DNA of 64,000 bases from Maricaulis sp047308265 (GTDB lineage Bacteria; Pseudomonadota; Alphaproteobacteria; Caulobacterales; Maricaulaceae). Below are positions 42,487 to 51,174 of this stretch, piece after piece; the stretch's first letter is position 1, and every line of letters starts with the position of its first letter. The translations under genes were made by a program, and so were the position numbers. The notes below the pieces were generated by a model. It was given only the letters and a program-made list of their open reading frames with translations, searched no databases and had not been told where the DNA came from. The stretch lies in NCBI RefSeq assembly GCF_047308265.1, contig NZ_JBKQWY010000002.1, positions 124,001 through 188,000 on the forward strand. The letters run 5' to 3'.

Positions 42487-43110
42487 GTGACGGAAACCAT
42501 CGGCGCGCACGACGAACAGGGTCAAGAACCCTCTCGTCGCGACTTCATCTACATCGCTGCAGGCGGCACGGCCGCTGTCGGTGGCGGTCTCGTGGCTTGG
42601 CCGTTCGTCCACCAGATGAATCCCGCTCGGGATACTCTGGCCCTGGGGTCGACCCGGGTGGATGTCAGTGTGATTGAGGAAGGGGCCGAGATCACCATCA
42701 TGTGGCGCGGGGCTCCGGTCTTCGTGCGCCGCCGGACGGCAACCGAGATTGCTGAAGCACAAAATGTCGAGCTGGGCGATCTGCCGGATCCGGACGCGCG
42801 CAATGACAACCTGCCGGAAGGCACGCCGGGAACGGATGCCAATCGCGTGCTGCGCGAGGAATTCCTGATCGTGAAGGGCAATTGCACCCATCTGGGCTGT
42901 GTGCCGCTGGGTCTGGGCGCCAATACCGGCGACTATGACGGCTGGTACTGCCCCTGCCACGGTTCGCACTACGACACGTCTGCGCGCATTCGTCGCGGCC
43001 CGGCTCCGGAAAACCTGCCGGTACCGGACTATTATTTCGAGACAGACGCGGTCGTGAAGATCGGTCTGAACGATGATGAAAAAGCAAACTCGGGGTGGGC
43101 TGTAGCATGA
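42487..43110 (+). CDS. petA: Ubiquinol-cytochrome c reductase Rieske iron-sulfur subunit
   Basis: This is the [2Fe-2S] subunit of the bc1 complex, which takes the first electron from ubiquinol. SRRDF precedes the single membrane helix (about residues 21-42) and forms a Tat-type export signal. The cluster ligands are in CTHLGC (Cys133, His135; Cys138 in the disulfide) and CPCHGS (Cys155, His158; Cys157 in the disulfide). The start is GTG with AAGAGG upstream. The 207-residue length is normal. The stop overlaps the petB start. Confidence 0.96.
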   Translation: MTETIGAHDEQGQEPSRRDFIYIAAGGTAAVGGGLVAWPFVHQMNPARDTLALGSTRVDVSVIEEGAEITIMWRGAPVFVRRRTATEIAEAQNVELGDLPDPDARNDNLPEGTPGTDANRVLREEFLIVKGNCTHLGCVPLGLGANTGDYDGWYCPCHGSHYDTSARIRRGPAPENLPVPDYYFETDAVVKIGLNDDEKANSGWAVA

Positions 43111-44399
43111 GCGGACCTTCGACCTACGAACCGAAGACACCAGTAACGCGCTGGCTGGATTCGCGACTTCCGATCATCCGCCTGGGCTGGGACAGTTTTG
43201 TCGACTTCCCGACCCCGCGGAACCTAAACTACTGGTGGACGTTCGGTGGTATCCTCGCCGTCTTCCTGATGATCCAGATCATCTCCGGTGTGGTGCTGGT
43301 CATGCACTATGTTCCGCATGAGAGCCTGGCCTTTGAAAGCGTCGAGCGGATCCGCCGCGACGTGAATTTCGGCTGGCTGTTGCAGTCCATGCACGCCAAT
43401 GGCGCCAGCTTCTTCTTTGTTGCCGTCTATCTCCACATGTTCCGGGGCCTCTATTACGGCTCTTACAAGGCGCCGCGCGAAGTGCTGTGGATCCTGGGTG
43501 TTGTGATCTATCTGCTGATGATGGCCACGGCCTTCATGGGCTATGTGCTGCCCTGGGGGCAGATGTCCTACTGGGGCGCCATGGTGATCACCAATCTGAT
43601 CGGTGCACTTCCCTTCGTTGGCGACGCGATCCGTGAATGGCTCTGGGGCGGTTTCTCCGTCGGTCAGGCCACGCTGAACCGTTTCTTCTCCCTGCACTAT
43701 CTGTTGCCCTTCGTGATTGCCGGCGTTGTGGGTCTGCACATCTGGGCGCTGCACGTGCCGGGCAATGGCAATCCGGTCGGCCTCGAGGTTCGCAAGGGCG
43801 ATGCGGGCAAGAAAGACACGTTGCCATTCCACCCGTACTACACGGTCAAGGATGGCTTCGCGATTGTCGTTTACCTGATGGTGTTTGCCCTGTTCGTCTT
43901 CTACATGCCGAACGCTCTGGGCCACGCGGATAACTTCATTGAAGCCAACCCGCTCTCCACGCCGGCGCATATCGTTCCGGAATGGTATTTCCTGCCCTTC
44001 TACGCCATTCTGCGCGCTGTCACCTTCGATATCGGCCCGATCGATGCGAAGTTGGGCGGTGTGCTGGCCATGTTCGGTGCCATTGCGATCCTCTTTGTCC
44101 TGCCCTGGCTGGATACGTCCAAGGTTCGCTCCATGCGCTACCGTCCGCTGACCCGCTGGTTCTTCATCTTCTTTGTTCTCGCAGCGCTGGCCCTGGGCTG
44201 GTGTGGCGCAAAGAACCCGGATGATTATGTGCTGGGCATTACCGGTTTCAAATTCCTGTACCTCGGTCAGTTCCTGACGCTGTACTACTTCGCCTACTTC
44301 CTGGTGGTGCTGCCTGTTCTCGGACTGATCGAGAAACCGAAACAGCGTCCGGCCAGTATTGAAGCTGCTGTTCTCGGCAATTCCGCAACGACAGCGTAA
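43107..44399 (+). CDS. petB: Cytochrome b of the bc1 complex
   Basis: A 430-residue integral membrane subunit with eight helices that binds hemes bL and bH and forms both quinone sites. Heme-ligating histidines lie in helices B and D (MHANGASFFF, YLHMFRG and later FSLHYLLPF, GLHIWALHVPG). The Qo-site PEWY motif is seen in HIVPEWYFLPFYA. The ATG at 43107 overlaps the petA stop; an upstream ATG at 43095 is unlikely. It is fused to no cytochrome c1, unlike in some relatives. Confidence 0.97.
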   Translation: MSGPSTYEPKTPVTRWLDSRLPIIRLGWDSFVDFPTPRNLNYWWTFGGILAVFLMIQIISGVVLVMHYVPHESLAFESVERIRRDVNFGWLLQSMHANGASFFFVAVYLHMFRGLYYGSYKAPREVLWILGVVIYLLMMATAFMGYVLPWGQMSYWGAMVITNLIGALPFVGDAIREWLWGGFSVGQATLNRFFSLHYLLPFVIAGVVGLHIWALHVPGNGNPVGLEVRKGDAGKKDTLPFHPYYTVKDGFAIVVYLMVFALFVFYMPNALGHADNFIEANPLSTPAHIVPEWYFLPFYAILRAVTFDIGPIDAKLGGVLAMFGAIAILFVLPWLDTSKVRSMRYRPLTRWFFIFFVLAALALGWCGAKNPDDYVLGITGFKFLYLGQFLTLYYFAYFLVVLPVLGLIEKPKQRPASIEAAVLGNSATTA

Positions 44400-44412
44400 G
44401 GACACGAGATTC

Positions 44413-45255
44413 ATGAAAATGACCCGTATCATTGCTGCTGCTGTTGCAGCGCTCGGCCTTGCCGCTACCGCTCATGCGGCCGGCGATGGCAAGAAGCCGG
44501 AACACCATCACTGGCACCATGCCGGTCCGTTCGGCACTTTTGACCGCGACGCTGTCCAGCGGGGTTTCCAGATCTACACGGAAGTCTGCTCCAGCTGTCA
44601 TGGCCTGGCTTTTCTGAGCTTCCGCAATCTGGGCGAGGAGGGTGGTCCCTTCTATGGTTATATCCCGGACGGTGACGATCATGGTGGCCACCATGTTCAG
44701 GCGGTGAACGCGAATGACAATCCGATTGTCATGCAGATTGCAGCCAATTGGCGCTTCCCGGTTGTCGAGATCGATCCGGAAACCGGTGACCCGATTGAGC
44801 GTGCCCCGCGTGCGTCTGATCGCTTCCCCGGCCCGTTCCCGAACGATGCGGCTGCTCGGGCTTCCAATGGTGGTGCTCTGCCACCGGACCTGTCCCTGAT
44901 CGTCAAGGCTCGCTCTCACGGTGCGGATTATCTGCGTTCGTTGATGCTGGGCTATTCGGACGAGATTCCTGAAGATGTGAACATTGCTCCGGGCCAGTAC
45001 TACAATGAGTACTTCCCGGGCGGTGCCATCGCCATGCCGCCGCAGCTGATTGAAGGTCTGGTCGAGTATTCGGACGGCACTGAAGCAACTGTCGAGCAAA
45101 TGGCTGAAGACATCACCGTCTTCCTCGCCTGGGCTGCGGATCCGCATATGGAAGCCCGCAAGCGCATGGGGGCCATGGTCTTGATCTTCCTCTTCCTCTT
45201 TGCGGTCGTGCTCTATCTGGCGTATCGTCAGGTCTGGGCCAACGTGAAGCACTAG
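44413..45255 (+). CDS. petC: Cytochrome c1 of the bc1 complex
   Basis: The 280-residue protein starts with a signal peptide ending near ATAHA. The mature N-terminus is histidine-rich (about residues 31-36). Heme c is attached through Cys59 and Cys62 with His63 in CSSCH. The axial methionine is probably Met208 in AIAMPPQL. A C-terminal membrane anchor spans about 254-272. It starts 13 bases after petB. It passes electrons from the Rieske centre to cytochrome c. Confidence 0.95.
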   Translation: MKMTRIIAAAVAALGLAATAHAAGDGKKPEHHHWHHAGPFGTFDRDAVQRGFQIYTEVCSSCHGLAFLSFRNLGEEGGPFYGYIPDGDDHGGHHVQAVNANDNPIVMQIAANWRFPVVEIDPETGDPIERAPRASDRFPGPFPNDAAARASNGGALPPDLSLIVKARSHGADYLRSLMLGYSDEIPEDVNIAPGQYYNEYFPGGAIAMPPQLIEGLVEYSDGTEATVEQMAEDITVFLAWAADPHMEARKRMGAMVLIFLFLFAVVLYLAYRQVWANVKH

Positions 45256-45263
45256 GTAAGCGC

Positions 45264-45737
45264 ATGCGTCTCGCGCATTGGATTTGGGCTGCTGGCACGG
45301 TGTCGGCAGCCCTTTCTCTTTCTGCATGTGGTGTGCAGGAGCCTGATCCCGTGCGCGATCTGCCCGGCTATTGGGACTGGGCACCGGGCATGCGTAATGA
45401 AGCCGAACGGGGTCCGGCCTGTTCCGGGGCTCTGATGCATATCTGGCTGACAGAAGGCGGACAGCGCTATCATTCCAGCTGGACCACCACGGATGCCGAA
45501 GTCACCTCGCGAATTCTGGAGGACTTGCCGGATGCCTTGCTGGACAATGGTGAGCGCGACCCCAAACACGGGTTTCTCATCCAATACGAGGACGAGACCC
45601 GCATTGATGCGGATGGAAATCCCGTGTCCTGGTATCTGGTGATGAGCACGCCGGATCGCTTTTTCTGGCAACGTCTCGATCGTATTGGTGTGTCGACGCG
45701 CAATCCGACCATGGTGCGCTGTCCCGACCCGAACTAG
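45264..45737 (+). CDS. Uncharacterised lipoprotein in the pet operon
   Basis: The 157-residue product has a signal peptide with lipobox LSAC (Cys22). A compact mature domain rich in Trp, Asp and Arg contains two further cysteines. It begins eight bases past the petC stop, with AGGTAAG just before the ATG, so it is almost surely co-transcribed with petABC. I recognise no family. An accessory role in bc1 assembly is conceivable from position alone. Confidence 0.7.
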   Translation: MRLAHWIWAAGTVSAALSLSACGVQEPDPVRDLPGYWDWAPGMRNEAERGPACSGALMHIWLTEGGQRYHSSWTTTDAEVTSRILEDLPDALLDNGERDPKHGFLIQYEDETRIDADGNPVSWYLVMSTPDRFFWQRLDRIGVSTRNPTMVRCPDPN

Positions 45738-45746
45738 GCCTTTTAC

Positions 45747-46625
45747 ATGACCCAATGGACACTCGGTATTATTGGCGGTTCCGGCCTTTATCAGCTGGAC
45801 GGTCTGGAAAACACGCATACGCGCACGGTGGAGACTCCCTGGGGGGAACCCTCCGCGCCCTTGCTGTGCGGCACACTCAATGGTGTCGAACTGGTCTTCC
45901 TGCCGCGCCACGGGGCGGGCCATTATCTGCCGCCCTCTGATGTGCCCTATCTGGCGAATATCGCTGCGCTTAAACAGGCCGGCTGTACGGATATCCTCGC
46001 CATTTCAGCCTGTGGCTCGCTGAGAGAAGACTGTGCGCCGGGCGATTTTGTCGTGGTCGACCAGTATGTCGACCGGACCCAGGGGCGTCCGCGCAGTTTT
46101 TTCGGAACCGGATGTGTGGCTCATGTTCCGCTGGCTGATCCAGTGTGTTCACGCCTGTCCGGACTGGCCCACGAGGCCGCTGTGGATGCGGGGATAACTT
46201 GTACGCGGGGCGGCACCTATCTGGTGATGGAGGGGCCGCAATTTTCCACCCGTGCTGAAAGCGAGCTGTATCGCCAGTGGGGGCTGGATGTGATCGGCAT
46301 GACCAATATGCCCGAGGCGCGTCTCGCGCGCGAGGCCGAGCTCCCCTATGCGGCGATTGCCATGGTGACTGATTATGATTGCTGGCACGAGGACGAAGAC
46401 AGTGTGGATGTTGCCAACGTGCTGGACGTGATGCGCGACAATACGGCCAAGGCCAAGAGCCTCATCTCGCGTCTGACTCAAACTCTATCGGCCCAGGCGC
46501 GCACACCGAGTCCGGACGGTATCGAAACCGTGCTCGATGTCGCCTTGATCACAGCTCCTGAACGCCGCGACCGCGAACTGATCGCGCGTCTGGGACAGTT
46601 GGTGCCGCGCGTTTTCGGGACATAG
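45747..46625 (+). CDS. mtnP: S-methyl-5'-thioadenosine phosphorylase
   Basis: MtnP splits methylthioadenosine with phosphate into adenine and methylthioribose 1-phosphate. The 292-residue protein has the phosphate-binding GGSGLY near the N-terminus, the FLPRHGAGH loop and the diagnostic GTYLVMEGPQFSTRAES. MTNMPEARLAREAE and VTDYDCW identify the MTAP rather than the purine nucleoside phosphorylase branch. Its gene lies nine bases past the lipoprotein gene. The freed adenine can be used by Apt, encoded 1.2 kb downstream. Confidence 0.94.
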   Translation: MTQWTLGIIGGSGLYQLDGLENTHTRTVETPWGEPSAPLLCGTLNGVELVFLPRHGAGHYLPPSDVPYLANIAALKQAGCTDILAISACGSLREDCAPGDFVVVDQYVDRTQGRPRSFFGTGCVAHVPLADPVCSRLSGLAHEAAVDAGITCTRGGTYLVMEGPQFSTRAESELYRQWGLDVIGMTNMPEARLAREAELPYAAIAMVTDYDCWHEDEDSVDVANVLDVMRDNTAKAKSLISRLTQTLSAQARTPSPDGIETVLDVALITAPERRDRELIARLGQLVPRVFGT

Positions 46626-46715
46626 TCCTCAGCGCCGACGATCAGGGCTTGGCCCGGATGCCAGGGCTGGTCCATAACTCGGTTTGCGAATGTGCGTGCA
46701 AAGGGGAGTTGGCCC

Positions 46716-47123
46716 GTGTCAGTTTTGTTGAGTGTTTCTGTCCTGATCCTGCAAACGGGTAGTGTGCCGGGTCCGGCCACGCTGGAGCCGCGGCCCGCAC
46801 TGGAGTGCGCCGAGCATGTGACCGATGCACGGGCCAGACAGAATTGTCTGCGCGATCTCTTGCGGACGTCTGAGAGCGAACTGACCTCAGCTCGCGAATG
46901 GGCTGCCTCTGAAGCGGCTGACGTTGATCTGATGCATCCGGGCGCTGGACGGGCACAAAGCGCTCTGGAGGCCGCTCAAACGGCCTGGGGCGCCTATCGG
47001 GATGCCGAATGTGCGCGTCAGGCCAGTCTGATGCTGATGGATGAAGGCACCCAGGACGAAATTCGCATGGACTGCCAGATCGCCCTCAATCGGGACCGGA
47101 TCGCCGAACTCCGGAATCATTAA
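46716..47123 (+). CDS. LprI-like (DUF1311) secreted protein
   Basis: The 135-residue product starts with a hydrophobic signal sequence. It has the LprI/DUF1311 pattern: spaced cysteines in ECAEHV, NCLRDLL, AECARQ and DCQIALN, and the core WGAYRDAEC. Proteins of this group inhibit lysozyme in some bacteria; for most, function is unproved. I chose GTG 46716, seven bases after GGGGAG, over GTG 46692. It may be translated from the same message as mtnP and the glutathione transferase gene. Confidence 0.75.
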   Translation: MSVLLSVSVLILQTGSVPGPATLEPRPALECAEHVTDARARQNCLRDLLRTSESELTSAREWAASEAADVDLMHPGAGRAQSALEAAQTAWGAYRDAECARQASLMLMDEGTQDEIRMDCQIALNRDRIAELRNH

Positions 47124-47126
47124 TCC

Positions 47127-47771
47127 ATGACACCCGCCTGCCTCTATATCGGTAACCGTCGCTATTCCAGCTGGTCCTTGCGGGCCTGGCTGGTCATGAA
47201 ACGAGCTGGTCTGGAGTTTGATGTTGAACGGATCGCGCTCAATGTCGCTGATACCCGAAAGGCGATTAGCGCGATTTCGCCAGGCGGGACGGTGCCTGTC
47301 CTGCACGCTGACGGTGTGGTGGTGTGGGACTCCCTCGCGATCTGCGAATGGGTGTCCGACGAGCATGGCGGCCTCTGGCCCGGCGATCCTTTACTGCGCG
47401 CACGGGCACGATCTGTCGTCGCCATGATGCATTCCGGATTTCATCATCTGCGCGATGAATGCCCGATGGATCTGGGACGTGCCCCGGCGCCGAAATCACT
47501 CTCACCAGAGGCAGAAGCCGATATCGCCGCCGTTCAGGCCCTGTGGATGGAGATGAAGACAGGGACCGGGCCGTGGTTGTTCGGCAACTGGTCGATTGCC
47601 GACGCGTTCTTCACCCCGGTTGCCACGCGCTTTGAGAGTTATGCCATTGATCTCCACGCAGACGCCCGTGCATATGTGGACTCTTTGCTGGCGGATGGTG
47701 ATTATCAGGACTGGCTCGCAGGGGCGCGGCTTGAAACCGATCCGAATCCGTATGAAACAGCAGGTGACTGA
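47127..47771 (+). CDS. Glutathione S-transferase family protein
   Basis: The 214-residue protein has an N-terminal thioredoxin-like domain starting YIGNRRYSSWSLRAWL, with a likely catalytic Ser in YSSWS. It holds the conserved cis-Pro in GGTVPVLHADG and an all-helical C-terminal domain with WLFGNWSIADAFFTPVATR. It belongs to the zeta/omega-like or GstA-4-type bacterial branch. It starts four bases past the LprI-type gene, with no clear ribosome site of its own, suggesting coupling. The substrate is unknown. Confidence 0.9.
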   Translation: MTPACLYIGNRRYSSWSLRAWLVMKRAGLEFDVERIALNVADTRKAISAISPGGTVPVLHADGVVVWDSLAICEWVSDEHGGLWPGDPLLRARARSVVAMMHSGFHHLRDECPMDLGRAPAPKSLSPEAEADIAAVQALWMEMKTGTGPWLFGNWSIADAFFTPVATRFESYAIDLHADARAYVDSLLADGDYQDWLAGARLETDPNPYETAGD

Positions 47772-47822
47772 GCATCCGCTCTGTTGCTCGGCGTGTTGGC
47801 GATAACAAAGAACGGCTCTTCC

Positions 47823-48350
47823 ATGGACATTGCGAAAGCGATCCGCACCATTCCGGACTATCCCAAACCGGGGATCCAGTTCCGCGATATCACCACGCTT
47901 CTGGGCGATGCGCGCGCTTTTCGCATCACGGTTGACCGCATGGTCCAGCCCTGGGCCGGCGCCAAGATCGATCTGGTGGCGGGTACGGAAGCGCGCGGTT
48001 TTATCCTTGGCGGGGCAGTGGCGCACCAATTGTCCAGCGGTTTCATTCCGGTCCGCAAGAAGGGCAAGCTGCCCTATCACACCATCGAAGAGCGCTACGA
48101 GCTGGAGTATGGCGAGGACGCCGTCGAAATCCATAAGGATGCGGTCAAGGAGGGTGACCGTGTGCTGATGGTCGATGACCTTATCGCCACGGGCGGCACG
48201 GCGGAAGCGACCATCAAACTGCTTCAGCGTGCCGGTGCGACAGTGATCGGCGCGAGCTTTGTCATCGATCTGCCGGATCTGGGCGGAGCGAAGCGCATCG
48301 AGGCGATGGGCGTGCCCGTCTCCAGCTTGGTCGCGTTCGAGGGCGAGTAG
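47823..48350 (+). CDS. apt: Adenine phosphoribosyltransferase
   Basis: Apt converts adenine and PRPP to AMP. The 175-residue protein starts with the typical IRTIPDYPKPGIQFRDITTLL. It has the substrate region GTEARGFILGGAVA and the PRPP-binding motif VLMVDDLIATGGTAEA. The ATG at 47823 gives the standard length; the longer reading is rejected. It closes the rightward run that starts with petA. It converges with an MFS gene, with five bases between stops. Confidence 0.95.
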   Translation: MDIAKAIRTIPDYPKPGIQFRDITTLLGDARAFRITVDRMVQPWAGAKIDLVAGTEARGFILGGAVAHQLSSGFIPVRKKGKLPYHTIEERYELEYGEDAVEIHKDAVKEGDRVLMVDDLIATGGTAEATIKLLQRAGATVIGASFVIDLPDLGGAKRIEAMGVPVSSLVAFEGE

Positions 48351-48355
48351 ACGCG

Positions 48356-49540
48356 CTAGCGCTCGTTCAGAGCGGGCAGCACCATCAAAACCACAGGCGA
48401 CAAGGCAGCGATACCACTGGCGATCAGGGCCAGGGGCAAAAGGCCCGTTGTCACGAAAGGCGCGGCTGCTACCGTTCCAAGCGCTGCGGTTAGCAAAATG
48501 GCGAGCAGGACCAGGGCCGAACCGCGGCTCTCATTGCCCTTTGCTGCTAGGACGGCCCGGTAGAAGCCCGGCGGTCCGCGCAGGCCAAGCCCGACATTGA
48601 CCGGGATGAAGAGGAGCGCCAGCCAGGCCGGGTCGCCCACACCTGACAGGGCGTAGAGCACCGTACTCAGACAGCCTGCGGCCGAGAGCCACGAACCGAC
48701 CATGACCAGGGTTTCCGCGCCGTAGCGTTCGCTCAGGCGGGAGGTGAGGTTGGAGGCTATGACAAAACAGGCAATGCCGCTGATCTGCATCGTGACAAAA
48801 TGCGTAAGCGAGCCGCCCATGGCCTCGGTCATCACGACAGGGGCGCCGAACACAAAGGTCAGCAATCCGCCCAGCGTGAAGGCCTGGCTGAGGGCATATC
48901 GCGCAAAGACCGGGTCGCGCGCGAGCCTGGAATAGCCGCCGGCACCGCGCCGCGACGTCATAGCCGGGAACACGCTGCGCGCCGCCAGCAGGACACCGCT
49001 CGCCAGGAGAGCGAGTACGCCGGTGACGGTGAAACTGCCGCTCCATCCCAGCTGGGCCAGCAGCCAGACGCCGGCCACCGGGGCGAGGGCAGGAATGACC
49101 GACTCGATACTGCCCAATACCCCCAATGCGTGGACAGCATCGCGTTCCTCGAACAGGGCCTTGATCATGCCGGGCGCATAAACCGCCGCGGCCGCCCCGG
49201 CTGCCCCCTGCAGGAATCGCAGGGCGATCAGCGTGTTCATATCCGATGCCAGGGGCGCCATGAGGGAGAGGCCAGCAAAGACCAGAAGGGAGGCGACTAG
49301 CAGATTGCGTTGATCAAAGCGCGCACCCAGCTCGCCAAATCCAACAAGCCCTGCACCCGCACCTGCAACATAGGCCGCCAGAACGCCCTGGGCGAGTGCC
49401 GCGGATCCACCCAGCGCGTCAGGCAGAACGGTGATGGCCGGCAGGACAAGGTCCGTACCGGCCAGGCCGAGAGTTGTTCCCGCCAGCAATAGTCCGAAGA
49501 CCAGCCAGCGGCGAGACCGGGTCGAGGTCACGTGCGTCAT
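48356..49540 (-). CDS. MFS transporter, Bcr/CflA-like
   Basis: The 394-residue protein has 12 predicted membrane helices and the major facilitator loop after helix 2 (GFGELGARFDQRNLLV). GLALAGTDLVLPAI-like text in helix 1 recalls the Bcr/CflA drug-resistance branch. Probable proton-driven efflux; the substrate is unknown. A short upstream extension to 49570 is possible. A second exporter of this type lies near 55 kb. Confidence 0.83.
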   Translation of the reverse strand: MTHVTSTRSRRWLVFGLLLAGTTLGLAGTDLVLPAITVLPDALGGSAALAQGVLAAYVAGAGAGLVGFGELGARFDQRNLLVASLLVFAGLSLMAPLASDMNTLIALRFLQGAAGAAAAVYAPGMIKALFEERDAVHALGVLGSIESVIPALAPVAGVWLLAQLGWSGSFTVTGVLALLASGVLLAARSVFPAMTSRRGAGGYSRLARDPVFARYALSQAFTLGGLLTFVFGAPVVMTEAMGGSLTHFVTMQISGIACFVIASNLTSRLSERYGAETLVMVGSWLSAAGCLSTVLYALSGVGDPAWLALLFIPVNVGLGLRGPPGFYRAVLAAKGNESRGSALVLLAILLTAALGTVAAAPFVTTGLLPLALIASGIAALSPVVLMVLPALNER

Positions 49541-49589
49541 CCGTCTGCCTGTCGAGTTGAGACCAGGCAAACAGGCAGAGGCTGGAGAC

Positions 49590-51074
49590 CTAGTCGGTGA
49601 TCAGAGCGCGCACATCCTCGGTGAACTGGATGAGCGAAGGTTCGTGGATATACATCATGTGACCGGCTTCGTAATAGGTGAAGGTCACACGATCCTGATC
49701 AAAACCGGGCTGATTGAACATCAGTTCTGCCGCGAAGAACGGTGTCGCGAGATCGTAATATCCCTGTGTGACCAGCACATCCAGATCGCTGTTCTGGCGC
49801 ATGGCACGCGAGATCCAAGGAGCGACATTGATGTAATTGTTTCCGCCCGAGCGTCCGGTATCCCAGTTCCAGCCGCGCACACCCCCGATGGTGGAGTAAT
49901 AATCGGAAATCTCGACGCCCAGATTGCGGGTGAAATAGTCGAGCATGGCGCCGGTGAAGCTGGCATCGATGCCGTAAAAGCTCGGATCGGTTTCCGGACC
50001 CTCGCCAACACCATCCACTTCCACGCCGGTAAAACGACTGTCCAGACGACCCACGGAGAGGCCTTCATCGCGGCGCAGCTCGCGTTGGAATCGTTGGAGA
50101 TTTACCCGCATGTTTGCGCGCTTGAGGAAGTCTTCGGACAGACCGGTAAAGCGGGCGAGATCGGCAATCACGCGATCCTCGCGGGCCGGATCGAGCATCA
50201 CGCCATGCATCAGGGCCGGCATGTATTCCTCGATCGCAAAGGTGCGTGCATCATCCAGGAAGGCTTCGAGATCGCCATTCCAGGCCGCCCGGTCGACCTT
50301 GTTGTGATACCAGGCCGTGGCTGCAAAACCCGGCATGAGGCCGACATATCCGATATCATTGCCCGGCGAGGTGTCGTCATAGCGAAAATCAAGCACGGTG
50401 GAGATCAGGGCCACGCCATTGATCCCGACATCGGTGTAGCCGCCTTCCAGCTCATTGAGCAGGGCGCCGATGCGCATTGTGCCATAGCTTTCACCCAGCA
50501 GGTATTTCGGTGAATTCCAGCGCCGGTTCTCGCTCAGCCACTGGCGGATGAAGGCGGCCAGGCTTTCTGCGTCCTCATTGACGCCCCAGAATTCGTTAGG
50601 GTCGGTCTCGCCGAGCGCCCGCGACCAGCCCGTGCCGACCGGATCGACGAAGACCAGATCCGCCACATTGAGCAGGGAGTATTCATTCTCGACGATGTCA
50701 TAAGGGGCTGCGCCATCATCCACGGCATTGGGAAGGACGAGGCGTTGCGGGCCGAACGTGCCCATATGAAGCCAGAGCGAGGCCGAGCCTGGGCCCCCAT
50801 TGAACACGAAGGCGATCGGACGAGTGCGCGGATCATCATATCCATCCGCGATATAGGCCGTGGTGAAGATGGAGGCGCGGGCCTCGCCATCCTCGCCATA
50901 GAGGAAGGTTTCGCCCGCAGTGGCGGTATAGCGAATCCGTTCGCCATTGATGGTGACCTGGCCGCGGCTCTCATAGACGCGCGGTTCCTCCGCATCGTCC
51001 TGAGCCTGGACCGGCATGGATACCACAGACAAAAGGATCGCCGCGCCAAGCACGGACTGGACAAGTTTGAACAT
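49590..51074 (-). CDS. S10 family serine carboxypeptidase-like protein, secreted
   Basis: The 494-residue product has a signal peptide ending near MPVQAQ. Its alpha/beta-hydrolase fold has an oxyanion-hole region FVFNGGPGSASLWLH, nucleophile Ser in LLGESYGT, an Asp region near VLVTQGYYDLATPF and a catalytic His in YYEAGHMMY. These are the S10 carboxypeptidase signatures; bacterial members are mostly uncharacterised. GGGGAG precedes the ATG at 51074. It is probably a periplasmic peptide-degrading enzyme. It is divergent from rlmJ, with 100 bases between starts. Confidence 0.9.
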   Translation of the reverse strand: MFKLVQSVLGAAILLSVVSMPVQAQDDAEEPRVYESRGQVTINGERIRYTATAGETFLYGEDGEARASIFTTAYIADGYDDPRTRPIAFVFNGGPGSASLWLHMGTFGPQRLVLPNAVDDGAAPYDIVENEYSLLNVADLVFVDPVGTGWSRALGETDPNEFWGVNEDAESLAAFIRQWLSENRRWNSPKYLLGESYGTMRIGALLNELEGGYTDVGINGVALISTVLDFRYDDTSPGNDIGYVGLMPGFAATAWYHNKVDRAAWNGDLEAFLDDARTFAIEEYMPALMHGVMLDPAREDRVIADLARFTGLSEDFLKRANMRVNLQRFQRELRRDEGLSVGRLDSRFTGVEVDGVGEGPETDPSFYGIDASFTGAMLDYFTRNLGVEISDYYSTIGGVRGWNWDTGRSGGNNYINVAPWISRAMRQNSDLDVLVTQGYYDLATPFFAAELMFNQPGFDQDRVTFTYYEAGHMMYIHEPSLIQFTEDVRALITD

Positions 51075-51174
51075 GATGCAATCTCCCCGAAAGCTTTGCG
51101 GCGAGACTAGTCCCTTTCGTCTCTCCGGCAAATGACGGATGCGTAAGACGGCGAACCGGTCTATAGCCCGCTGC

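Noticed and set aside
43224..44432. Minus-strand open frame opposite cytochrome b
   Set aside because: Antisense to petB. The sequence is polar, His/Gln/Glu-rich and mirrors hydrophobic codons, which is typical of a shadow.
49431..50513. Plus-strand open frame opposite the S10 peptidase gene
   Set aside because: Antisense shadow; the peptidase has a signal peptide and all catalytic motifs.
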